The notes under the pieces were generated by a model. It searched no databases and had not been told where the DNA came from. It was given only the letters and a program-made list of their open reading frames with translations. DNA of 64,000 nucleotides. Origin: Alnus glutinosa (lineage: Eukaryota > Streptophyta > Magnoliopsida > Fagales > Betulaceae). A program made the position numbers and the translations under genes. Where the stretch lies: positions 9,781,501-9,845,500 of the forward strand of contig NC_084888.1 of the NCBI RefSeq assembly GCF_958979055.1. The letters run 5' to 3'. Below are positions 26,551 to 37,375 of the stretch, in pieces (position 1 is the first letter of the stretch; every line of letters begins with the position of its first letter).

Positions 26551-27546
26551 GGCACTGGTTGACACAGAGAAGGGTAGAAAAGTAATAGAAGGAAGAAAAA
26601 CGAAATCCTTCTGACATGCATTTTATTTTTTTAAGAAATTATTTGTACGTATCAAAATAGCATGCAAAGGTTACGTCAAATAATTTTTTAGAATACAATA
26701 GAGTTCATAAATCTTAAGTTGTTTAGCTGCGTTTTGTATAAACGAAATTAAATCTGGATACGCTCAGATTTTCTATTATAGCAAAAGATAGAAATTCAAA
26801 ATTTAAATAAAGAAGGTATAAGAGAGAAAAAAAAAAAAATAGAATTGTTTTGTATTTAATAATTAGAGTGCAGTATATTATATATTTTGTTGAATATCAG
26901 TTCTTTCTGTTTGTTTATTTATTTTTATAGATATTTATGTTTGTTTATTAACAGTCACATTATTTTATTATTAATTGTTAATCAACAGTCATAAACTGTT
27001 ATTTTAACTAACATTTTATTTTGACCATCAGATCAAATAATTATCAATGATTTTTTAATAATAACCATTAGATCGTAATTACTTAATCTCAACCGTTATA
27101 TTAAAGTTGATTTGACTTTATAGTTTACTTTAGTGATGGTCTAATAAATCTAACCACTAAATCTATCTAAGAAGCATCTTATAGCCGGTCAAATTTTCTT
27201 TTTCTAACATCTTTCTAAAATTTTGAAAAACATACATATAACCCCAAGAGTATCATTATTTTGACATTGACTCTAAAATTTAGAAAGAGATGCTCGAATT
27301 CTACAAGCAACCTAATTGGCTACCTTTCGTTATTATTATTATTATCATTTACATCAATTTGGGCTAAACTTACGTCACTCGTGACATTTTCGAACCAAAT
27401 CTTACCAAAATGCCCTGGTCTTGGATTTTGTTTAAATACTTGACCAAATCACTTTTCTAAAGCCACGTTCTCTATTTTGATTGATGGAAAAAGGAGCCTT
27501 CAAGGAAAAATGGAGATAAGCTCTGTTTTTCAAAGAATGGAGATAA
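26551..27546. repeat. Unit tail (unit 1)
   Basis: This AT-rich block recurs in units 2, 3 and 4 (about 30600-32374, 50700-51535 and 55300-57005). It has no coding signal. Shared landmarks are GGAGTGCAGTATA near 26865, CATTAGATCGTAATTA near 27065 and AAAGGAGCCTTCAAGGAAAA near 27490. It ends abruptly at the PPR-B fragment. Confidence 0.8.
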
Positions 27547-27596
27547 GCTTTCATTTGTTCAAGGATGGAACCTGTAGTTGTCGAGATCACTGGTGA
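27547..27596 (+). pseudogene. PPR copy B: last 50 bases only
   Basis: The sequence from GCTTTCATTTG to the stop codon is that of the last residues of PPR-A (FHLFKDGTCSCRDHW), followed by the PPR 3' flank. Immediately upstream is the tail block, so everything between the tail and this point (receptor kinase and the rest of the PPR copy) is absent from unit 2. Confidence 0.9.
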
Positions 27597-28770
27597 TGAG
27601 ATCAGTTTCTCCCATTACTATATCTGTCTAATACGGAATTTGCATGATAAGGACCATGGTAAAATTACAGCCAATGTATTTGTCTATTATAGAGGAAAAA
27701 ATGGCTAAATCCTTTCTGTTGTTCCCCATTTCTCATGGCACACATCCTCCCTGCTGCTTACCCTGTTTTATAGCTTGATCATCGACAACCAACATCTTTA
27801 AACATTTGTATTCATTCTTTTGAGATCATTTTAAATTCAATTGTTAATGTACAAATCACTTTAATCTTTTATTTACTGATACGATTGTAACACTACTTGT
27901 AATGATTGATTATATATACTAATGAAATATCTCTGATTTGGTTATGTTAACCAAAATCAGTTTTCCTTATATTTTTCATATAAATAAAATAGATGATCAA
28001 AATAGAAAAACTAGATTTTGGTTAGCTATTTTAGATAGAAATGTACATAAATCATTATGGATGCCCCTAAAAATGGCCGAGAATCAACCTAGGGGGTGGA
28101 TCCTCAATCTTAAAACTTTATGGTTGCAATCCTAGCTCACTATTTGGCCTAATAGAATATATAGGGTGAGGTGTTGAGATGCATTGAATCATATCTCAAT
28201 TATTAGAGATTGGATTGGTTTGGTAGGATTCCATTTGATTTGAGGTACGATTTCATACACAAAAAGTATGATTTGGTTTAAAATTGCAAAAAATGAATCG
28301 TTTGGAATTGTTTTTTTAGAAAATTGCAATTTGAAAAATGCAAAAAATAATGGAGTACTTTTTGAAAATGCACAAATTTAAATGTTAAATTAAAATTTTA
28401 AAGGTTAAACTATGATTTTGTCGTACGCTTAACCGTAATTTTAAAAATTACGTTTTCAAATTGCATATTTTTAAATCATTAGTTTAAAATTGTACTTTTT
28501 AAAATCGCAAATCCAAACGGACCATTAGTCGGAAAGAATATTTCATGGTGGGACTTGTTTCCTTATGATCACTATCTCCTTGTATTTCTAAAGACAGTAT
28601 ACGACAGTATATATGTTTATAAGCATAATCCATAACAATAAATCCTTTATTGGCAAACATGTTTCAGGTAACAAGCGAACACTTGTAAAGCAACTCAAAC
28701 ATGTCAATTGCTCTGCCGTTTAGGGACTGCAACACAGAGGCACATCAAGAGAAGGCCTTGGCAAACAATT
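27597..28770. repeat. PPR-GST intergenic block (unit 2)
   Basis: Near copy of 15397-16557, including the old MITE at about 28243-28530. Just after the stop codon it has an extra ATCTGTCT-type segment (CATTACTATATCTGTCTAAT) shared with unit 3 but absent from units 1 and 5. Confidence 0.85.
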
Positions 28771-29759
28771 TCATTTCGCTGCCGCCTCTTTTGCAGTGTA
28801 GGCTTCAAGCATAGCATGGTATCTGGTGATCAGCTTGTCTCGAGATGGCCAGCTTTCTTTGATTTTTGGAGCATCCATGAAATTCTGCTTCCATGCCAAT
28901 AACAGGGGATGGTTTTCATGATCTATCAATGTCACACCCTTTACCTCCTCAAGTACATCAACCAAATTAGCAATCCAACCAAACGCAAGATCTACAAGTC
29001 CAATTTTCTCCCCACTGAAGAACTTTTTCCCTCTTAGCTCTTCTTCCAAATATTTCAAGTTCTCCTGGGCTGAGACCATTGCTTCCTCTTGCTCCTTCCC
29101 TTGCTTGATAAAAGCATTCCATACGGAAGGTAAAACCTACAGTAACAACACACAACATATCTTGATATTAACAAGTACCACGGCAGTGAATTTCAAAAGA
29201 TCCAAATCTAGAAAAACATTGACAGGAAGTCAGGAACAGGACAGAACTCCCAAATCGCTGAGACGTCAAATCTAAGGCAAACGGAACCACGCATGCCTGT
29301 GTGAAATCTACATTGATATGAAAACCAACAAAATTGGCATTGACAATATATGCGCCGAGCTCACTCAAAACGCGAACCCACTAAATTAACAGGAAAAAAG
29401 AAAGAAAGATAGCTGCTGTATAGATAAACAGTGCTTAATTAGTTTACCTTATCATCTCCAAATCTTGCCCAAAAGCGTGCGGTGGCTCGTTCAAAAGGAT
29501 CTTGAGGAAGTAAGGGAGTCTGCTTCCAGGTCTCCTCAATATATTCAAGAATCACAAGCGACTCGGCTAATGGCTTTCCATTGTGCACAAGCACCGGAAC
29601 CTTCTCATAGATAGGATTGTACTGGAGAAGCAAAGAGCTCTTATTGGAGAGATCTTCGTATATGGTCTCGAAAGGAACGCCCTTGAGTTGAAGCGCCCAA
29701 ACGACCCTTAAAGAAAATCGACTTGACCATGTCCTAAAGACCTTCAATTCTTCTGCCAT
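28771..29759 (-). CDS. Tau-class glutathione S-transferase (GST-B)
   Basis: Exon 1 is 29759-29448 and exon 2 is 29136-28771, with the same intron position as GST-A and 225 residues. The G-site residues E66-S67 and cis-Pro P55 ([12 protein letters not shown]) are kept. The active-site motif reads W-S-S-R-F: S13 is present but residue 14, nearly always Pro in tau GSTs, is Arg, which may alter the helix that positions the catalytic Ser. It shares [21 protein letters not shown] and VLEEVKG with GST-C. The frame is open and splice sites are intact, so it looks functional apart from residue 14. Confidence 0.9.
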
Positions 29760-29877
29760 GATTGATTTCTAACCACGGTAGCCCAGGTCCTTATATAGAA
29801 CATTCTTAAAGGAATTTGGATAATATCCCCTATATTTTCCTCTATTTATACATTCTCCCCCAATATCAAATTTTTAT

Positions 29878-30048
29878 GATTAATGCTACATATTATCTCT
29901 TTGTCCTCCCAAAATTGATGTGGCTCTTAAAATCACTATTGGATCAAAATCTAATAATGATCTATCATAAATTCAATGGTGATTTTAAGAGCCACATCAA
30001 TTTTGGGGGGACAAAAGGAGGACAAAGGGATGATACGCAGCATTACTC
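29878..30048. mobile_element. MITE (Mutator-like) downstream side of unit 2 tail
   Basis: A 171-bp foldback with ends GATTAATGCTACATATTATC and, in reverse, GAGTAATGCTGCGTATCATC. The 9-bp duplication AATTTTTAT (29869-29877 and 30049-30057) fits MULE-type transposition. Units 1 and 3 have the uninterrupted site. Confidence 0.8.
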
Positions 30049-30162
30049 AATTTTTATAAATCACAAAGGGTGATATTGCAAATTATGAGTTCCTGTTTGT
30101 AGTGCGTGGATTGACTTTTTGAGCTTTTTTTTCTCTGAGGGTAGCATTTTCTTGGTCGTATA

Positions 30163-30193
<31 letters not shown>

Positions 30194-30286
30194 TATCCCA
30201 CGGCGGCTACGCTAAGAAAAGCAGAATATCCCAAGGCGCCATGAGAGAGATGGGTAGATACTGCAGGCACTGGCTGACACAGAGAA

Positions 30287-30462
30287 GGGAAATGATAGAC
30301 TGGGGACTGTGTCCGTCCCCTGTCCATCTTTTAATATTAAAATAATATATTATATAAACAAAAAATAAAAAAATAGAAAGGATAAATAAAAAAAAACAAA
30401 TATTATTTTAATATTAAAAGTTGGACAGGGGACAGACAACAGTCCCCTGTCTATCATTTCCC
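30287..30462. mobile_element. MITE (Mutator-like), family shared with 53159-53340
   Basis: A 176-bp near-perfect inverted repeat with ends GGGAAATGATAGAC...GTCTATCATTTCCC. The 9-bp duplication CACAGAGAA (30278-30286 and 30463-30471) is perfect. Units 1 and 3 show the empty site. Confidence 0.85.
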
Positions 30463-30471
30463 CACAGAGAA

Positions 30472-31366
30472 GGGTAGATAACCCAATTGTTTTGGAAATT
30501 GGATCCACTCCGGTTGAGAGGTGAAATTACCAAAATACCCTTCAACATAAAGGACCGGCTCCTTTCCGGTTGAAGTACAACCAGAGAGGATCCTAATTCA
30601 TTGTTTTGATAGGAAAAAGTAACAGAAGGAAGAAAAACAAAATGCTTCTGACATGCAATTGCCTCTTTTTTTTCTTTTTCTTTTTTCTTTTGAAATTATT
30701 TATGCTTGTCAGATATGGTATGTAAAGGGTTACATCAAATAATTTTTTAGGATACAATAGAGTCCATAAATCCGATGTTGTTTTCTTTAAAGTACGATAG
30801 AGTCCATAAATTCTATGTTGTTTAGCGGTGTTTTGCACAAACGAAATTAAATCCGAATACGCTTGAATTTTCTATTATAACAAGAGAGATTCAAAATTTA
30901 AAGTAGGGAAGGTATAAGAGAGAAAACAAAAGAAAATAGAATTGTTTTGTATTTAATAATTGGAGTGCAGTATATTATATATTATGTTGAATATCAGTTA
31001 TTTCTGTTTGTTTATTTATTTTTATAGATATTTATGTTTGTTTATTAACAGTCACATTGTTTCATTATTAATTGTTAACCAACAGTCATAAATTATTATT
31101 TTAACTAACATTTAATTTTGACCATCAGATTAAATAACTATCGATGATTATTTAATAGTAACTATTAGATCGTAACTATTTAATTTCAACCATTATATTA
31201 AAGTTGATTATCTAAGAAGCATCCTATAGTAGGTCAATTTTTTTTTTTTTTTTTTTTCTAACATCTTTCTAAAATTTTGAAAAAAATACATATAACCCCA
31301 AGAGTATCACTATTTTGACATTGACTCTAAAATTTAGAAAGTGATACTCGAATTCTACAAGCTACC
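30472..31366. repeat. Unit tail (unit 2), left part
   Basis: Counterpart of 26551-27300, AT-rich with no coding signal. A (GT)n/(GA)n microsatellite lies a little to its left at about 30163-30192. Confidence 0.75.
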
Positions 31367-31369
31367 TAA

Positions 31370-31756
31370 TAGCACTAGTAGCAATTACCCTATATTGGTT
31401 CCCTTCCCTATATTTAGAAAAAATTTCATGAAAAACATCAAAAAACCTTCCACAGTAGATGCCCTATATTTAGATGAAGGGATTGGGAATGAATAGTAAT
31501 TCTCTATGTATACATGTCTACTATTCATTCCCTATGTATTATTTTAATATAAAAAATGTATATTTAATTGATATAGGGAAGAGAGAAAAAGTAGAAAAGA
31601 GATAAAAAGAATAAAGTAAGGGTAAAAAAATAATATTTAATTGATATAGAGAAATGTAAGGGAATCTATTGTGTGATGTTTTTTTTATAGGGAAGCAAAA
31701 AGTAGTTTTGTTATCTAAATATAGGGAAAATTGTTGGGAATCTGCTGCTAGTGCTC
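31370..31756. mobile_element. Tourist-like MITE, first of a tandem pair
   Basis: 387 bp, with ends TAGCACTAGTAGCAATTACC and, in reverse, GAGCACTAGCAGCAGATTCC. The 3-bp duplication TAA is at 31367-31369 and 31757-31759. The ends resemble those of the MITE at 652-1057. Confidence 0.75.
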
Positions 31757-31767
31757 TAACTGGCTAA

Positions 31768-32154
31768 GAGCACTAGTAGCAGTTACCTTATATTGGTTCC
31801 CTTCCCTATATTTAGGAAAAATTTCATGAAAAACATCAAAAAACCTCTCACAGCAGATGCCCTATATTTAGATGAGGGGGTTGAAAATGAATAGTAATTT
31901 CATATGTATACATGTCTACTATTCATTCCTTATGTATTATTTTAATATAAAAGAAGTATAATTAATTGATATAGGGAAAAGACAAAAAGTCGGAAAGAGA
32001 GAAAAATAATAAAATAAGAGTAAAAAAATAATATTTAATTGATATAGGGAAAAGTAAGGGAATCTATTGTGGGGTATTTTTTTTATAGGGAAGTAAAAAG
32101 TAGTTTTGTTCCCTAAATATAAGGGAAATGGTTGGAAATCTGCTGCCAGTGCTC
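31768..32154. mobile_element. Tourist-like MITE, second of a tandem pair
   Basis: Also 387 bp and highly similar to the copy just to its left. It has ends GAGCACTAGTAGCAGTTACC and ...GCTGCCAGTGCTC, and TAA at 31765-31767 and 32155-32157. Only 11 bases separate the two copies. Confidence 0.8.
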
Positions 32155-32374
32155 TAACCGTAATAATTAGCACCTTCCGTTATTATTATTATTATTTTTT
32201 TACATCAATTTGGACTAAACTTACTTCACTCATGACATTTTCGAACCAAATCTTTCCAAAATGCCATGGTCTTGGATTTTGTTTGGATACTTGACCAATT
32301 CACTTTTCTAAAGCCACGTTCTCTATTTTGATTGATGGAAAAAGGAGCCTTCAAGGAAAAATGGAGATAAGTTC

Positions 32375-35300
32375 TGTTCTTTATCCAGAGTCTACTCTTC
32401 AGCTATGTTCTTCGAGAAGATTCTGTGAAGTTTTCAATGATTTATTTTGGTTCCCTGTCAGCCGTCCGGACGACGTGATATTCCGTCCAGACGCTCATTA
32501 GTCAGCAACATTTGTCCGGACGACGAGATCTTTCCGTCCGGACGCCCATCAGTGTCTAGAAGCTTCGAACAGTTCAAGATTGCATCCGTCCGGACGTAAT
32601 GGCAAATTGTCCGGACGTAATGGCAAATCGTCCGGACGCTCTTTAGAGTTCGAGAAAATCCCAGTGTTCCAGCGCTTCCGCCCGGACGACGTGGTTATAC
32701 CGTCCGGACGCCATTCAGTGTTTGACAAGAAATAGGGTTTCTGCCTCAAGACACAGTTATGGGAAGACGGCTGCTACCGTCCGGACGATGTCCTCTATAA
32801 GGCAAGAACGTGCATACCAAGTTCAACCGTCCGGACGCTAGGGCAACACCGTCCGGACGCGGCCTTGTTATGGAAGCTTTCAGCGCTATCTTGGAGAGGC
32901 GGTTGCAATTGACCGTCCGGATGCTCGGTCAAGCCGTCCGAACACCCTCGGGTATTTTGGTCATAACATTTTACTCAAATATCGGATTGGGACGAAATCG
33001 GCTTCATTGGAAAGCTTAGAAAAAATGCTGTAATTTGAGTGTCCGAACGGACCCTAGAAGCGTCCGGACGGCCTCCGTACGGACGGAAAGATTTGCCCGT
33101 CCGGACGACCTTGCAGAATACTTTTCGGAAAAGTAAAACTTGGCCCGTCCGGACGCTCGTGCCTCAGACTCCGTTTTTGAGTCGATTTTGGGTTTCCTAA
33201 GCCTATAAATAAGAGGCTCTAGGCATGCTTTCAACATAGAATTCGGTGGTGAATTCTTTACAGCTTAGAGACATGATATTTCCTCTAAAGCCTTGCCAAG
33301 TCTGTGATTTGATCAACTGTGAAGTCTATCTTAGGGGTTGGCCCTAAGGTAAAAGATTCCATTGAAGACCCCTTCAGGTAGGAGACCTGGTTGGGAAGCG
33401 TTCGTGTTGGGTTACACGTTAGAGAGCAAGGTACGACCACTGCATCAGGGGTATGTGAGTTTTAATGCTTTGTATCTAGCTTTATCTTCTGAATAGTGGA
33501 TATCCTGGGTTTGGCTGTGGTAGCTCGGGACTAACCGGCTACGCGTGGATTTTAAATTTATAAGTTTACCACTCGCAATAGTACGTATCGATTGTACTAT
33601 AGTAAGGGTGATCGAACCACAGAGATTATTGGATGTTTTGCGTAATGGGATATGAAAAGAGCGTATCTAACTTAATTTATCAACAAAAGTAAAAACAAAA
33701 GTTGTAGAATTAAAGCTACAACGACAAGGTGAAAGAAATGAAAACGGGAATGAAATTGACTTAAAAGAAAACTTAGAGTGTTGATCCTATCCAATCCTCA
33801 ACCTATGCAATGCTTAAAGTCTATATGGATCTTCCTAACATGCTTGATATGAGCGCGTAATGGGCGTCAACCATTACGACGGCATCGACGTGAAAACACT
33901 CTAGTTAAGACGGAATCATAAAGCACCTAGGTTTACATTAATCAACTCCACGTAAAGACTAAACTATAATTGAAAAGACATTTACTCTACCTAAGGTGTG
34001 GAGTGACTAATGTTCCCTAGCTTACTACTCTATAACACATCCTAATGAGTATACACAATACATGAGAACCCTAACTAGGCCACAATGACAAAATATCTAG
34101 TTTCACATCAAATCATTCCACATAAAGTTAAACTACAATTGAAAGACAATTAGACTACCAAAGGGGTGAAATGATTGGTGTTCCCTAGCATACCCTATAA
34201 GGTGACTCTAATGAGAAATCATACATCATGTCAAATAGCACCATTGAAAAAGACATCATTCTTGTTTCCAAGAATGTTGATTTTACTCAAGACTTCAAGA
34301 AAAACTCATAGACAAGTTAAACTCTTTTTCATGAATAAATTTGATTGGAATCTTGATACCAAAACCTTTTAGCATGGGTTTTGATATCCTCTAGCCCTTA
34401 GCAATCATCAAACATCTAAAGAGAACCCTAAAAACCTCAAGAACATTTCATGGTTTTTGGATTGGATTTGGATCAAACCCTAAGACTAAATTAGCTAGAC
34501 ATGAATTTAAACTAATCTAAGCATGGAAATGAATGAAAACAGTAAAGGAACAAAGGAGAAATGAATTGAAATCACTATATTAAACTTAAAGAAATTCGGA
34601 TTACAAAAGAGGAAGAAAATGAAGAACAAGCTAAGCTAGAACTTGAAATTAAGGAAAGGAAATTGTTCTCTGGAATTAAGCCTAGAAAACGTGCATCAAA
34701 GTAAACTAAAACATGAAGAATTAAAGTGATACACCTGAGAAAATCCGAACAAACCCCAAAAGATGCATGTTCTACCCTAAAACCCTAATCTCATATATAT
34801 AGAGAATTGGATTTACAAAAGAACATCAAGAGCTAATCCTAGCCACACAAACAGAGCTGGTCGGCGTCCATTTCTGTCCACAAAATCCAACTTATGATTT
34901 GAATTGCATAAAGAATGCAAAGATCTGAAAATATCTGATTTTCTGGAAGTCGGCGAATTCGATCGATCTAAAATATGTCGATCGATCGAAGAGTCGATCG
35001 ATCGATTATTGCTGTACAAATAATCGATCGATCGAAATGCCTTGGACGATTCTTCATCTTCTCAGGATCTGCCTCGAGCTCTGGAAGTGACCAAAATGCC
35101 CTTGATGTATTTCCAGGTCTAATTCAAGAGTTTTGAATTAGATTTCAACTAAGACCTGAAAATAAGATAAAACACAAAAACTACAACAAAACGTTATATA
35201 TACAATACGAACTAGGTCTAACAAATGCAAATTAAGGGGTCTTGAATCGAATAATTCAAGACTTATCAGGCTGCCCCGAAGTGGTTTTTCTCTTAATTGA

Positions 35301-35408
35301 GTTTCCACTTCGTCAACAAAATATTTGTCTCCTTTAAATTCCGCATTTAATATTTTGTTGCACACTGTTCACACACACTGTTAAATTTAGAAGTCCATTT
35401 ATTTTTCA
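32375..35408 (+). mobile_element. Solo LTR of the palindrome-array family, split by another solo LTR
   Basis: The right part (33180-33510 and 35274-35408) matches the reverse complement of the LTR at 17956-19254: TATA box (CCTATAAATAAGAGG near 33202), a GAATTC...GAATTC region, CCCCTTCAGGTAGG and the terminal AGTTTCCACTTCGTCAAC. The left part carries about twenty CGTCCGGACG motifs (32460-33150), but its spacer sequences differ from those of the other LTRs. Without the nested insertion it is about 1,280 bp, close to the 1,299 bp of its relative, so it is nearly whole. The flanking bases do not form a clear duplication. It lies at the junction of units 2 and 3. Confidence 0.8.
33518..35268. mobile_element. 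Solo LTR nested in the LTR above
   Basis: 1,751 bp running from TGGTAGCTCGGG to CTTATCA, flanked by the perfect 5-bp duplication GGCTG (33513-33517 and 35269-35273). It contains no coding domain, no paired LTR and no internal region, so it is read as a solo LTR; the superfamily is not certain. A cluster of TCGATCGATCGA palindromes lies at about 34960-35036. Confidence 0.75.
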
Positions 35409-35499
35409 AAATGGAATCAAAACCAGAGCAAGAAAAATAGACAAGAAGTGTGATGCCCCTCCATAAGTAAATGCATTTTTTTTTCTTCCTAATATTTAT

Positions 35500-36233
35500 G
35501 GGATAATTGCACCGTTGGTCCCTGTGGTATGCCATAATTATTTTTCACTCCTTATGGTTTAAAAAGTTCATGAGAGGTCCCTGTGGTATGCAATAATTAC
35601 GTTTTACTCCCTGGGTCGATTTTCCGTCCACAATTTTGACGGAATCTATTAGCTTTACACGTCAGCGCCACCTGTCGCCAATAAGATGGCGACACGTGTC
35701 CATCTTAATGAAAAAAAATACAAATTTATTAAAAAATAAATAAATAAACTTATTTTTTTAGAAAAAAAAAAACCAAAAACAAAAACAAAAAAAAAAAAGA
35801 AAAAAAAAAGAAAAAGAGCAGGCTTGGGGTGGCTGGGCCACCCCCTGCCAATGGGGGTGTCCGAGCGCCACCCCCAGTGGCCGCCAGCGCGCCACCCCCA
35901 TTGGCTGGGGTGGCCTGGCCACTCCAAGCCTGCCCTTTTTTCTTCTTTTTATTTATTTATTTTTTTTTGGTTTTTAAAAGAATAAGTTTATTTATTTATT
36001 TTTTAATAAATTTATATTTATTTATTAAAATAGACACATGTCGCCATTTTATTGGCGACACGTGGTGCTGACGTGTAGGGTTAATAGATTTCGTCAAAAT
36101 GATGGACGGAAAATCGACCCAGGGAGTAAAACGTAATTATTGCATACCACATAGACCTCCCATGAACTTTTTAAACCATAAGGAGTGAAAAATAATTATG
36201 ACATACCACAGAGACCAACGGTGCAATTATCCC
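35500..36233. mobile_element. Long-TIR foldback element (Mutator-like)
   Basis: 734 bp. The arms of about 250-300 bases start GGGATAATTGCACCG and mirror each other (right end CGGTGCAATTATCCC). The flanks AATATTTAT (35491-35499) and TATATTTAT (36234-36242) form a 9-bp duplication with one mismatch. The core is very GC-rich, with palindromic GGGGTGGC/GGCCACCCC stretches flanked by A and T runs. It is the same family as 44400-45411. Confidence 0.8.
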
Positions 36234-36242
36234 TATATTTAT

Positions 36243-37375
36243 TCACGTGGCGATGCTAATTATTATTATTATTGTTATCATAATTTTTTTTTAAAAAAAG
36301 TAGATCAGCCTTCTATAAAATTAGCAATTTAGACGTAGTGTTTTACATGGAAAGACCAATTATACAGCGAAGGAACTCCTAAAAAATAAAACCCGTTCCT
36401 TACTAAGAAAGAGTGCTTCCTTCGCAAGATTATGGGTAGTTCCATTGGCAATTTGTCGGATATGAGAAACATTCCACTAAAAAAATGCTATTATTACCTT
36501 ATTAACGACGCAAAGAAGATACCGTATAATTTTTCTTTTTTAGAACTTTAGCTTAATTAAAGACCGAAACTATTACATCGTAGCACTAACTGAAATATAA
36601 CTTCATTTATTCATAACTATGCCTTAGTTACCTTTACACTATTACATTACAATGATCATAGTCCTATTAATATAACTCTATACGTACTCAAAAGGCATTA
36701 CATCAGCCTAGCAAAAAACTGAGTGATCTTTTGCAAAAGTCTAGCATGGGCCCCAAAATACTCAACCACTACTACCCGAAATCTATGGAATTAATGTCTT
36801 CGGATTCTTATGGGTCCTGTGTGAATATTTGAATAAAATTAAACAATTTTACAAGTGGAATTGTGAGTCAATGAATCATTAAATAAAATCATCTAACCAT
36901 GACTGAATGTGTGTGTGATATGAGGTCAATTTTTCTTTAAAATTTAATTCTTTTGTTCGATAGAAGTTTATTCTCAATGGGTTAAATTGACCCAAGTACT
37001 TAATATGACATGATTAGCACAATTTAGTTTTTAGTAAGCAAAAATTTTCAAAGATTTAGACATGGATATTTTTGTAAATTCCGTTAAATTCTAACTAACA
37101 CCTAAATTTTAGCAATTTTTTTCTTTGATTTCCTAAAAAAAAAGAGGCATTTTGAGAATTTTGACAGGATTTAACGGAAAATTCTAACGGAGGGTTGAAA
37201 TTGAAAAAAATTGAAATATGGATAGTGAATACCATAAATTGATACTTTTAAAGTTTGGATACATTTTTAAAAAATGATGAAAGATCAGGAGTTATAAGTG
37301 AAGTTTTTCCTTAATAAACATAGCCCAACTTCTCAGTGCAATATCCAATCGAATAAATATTACAGTCCAATTAGC
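36243..37375. repeat. Receptor-kinase 3' flank (unit 3)
   Basis: Matches 57120-58011 downstream of the intact kinase, and 51610-52042 in part. It is AT-rich with no gene. It includes A/T-rich sequence with TTTAACGGAAAATTCTAACGG (about 37170), possibly an old repeat end. Confidence 0.7.
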
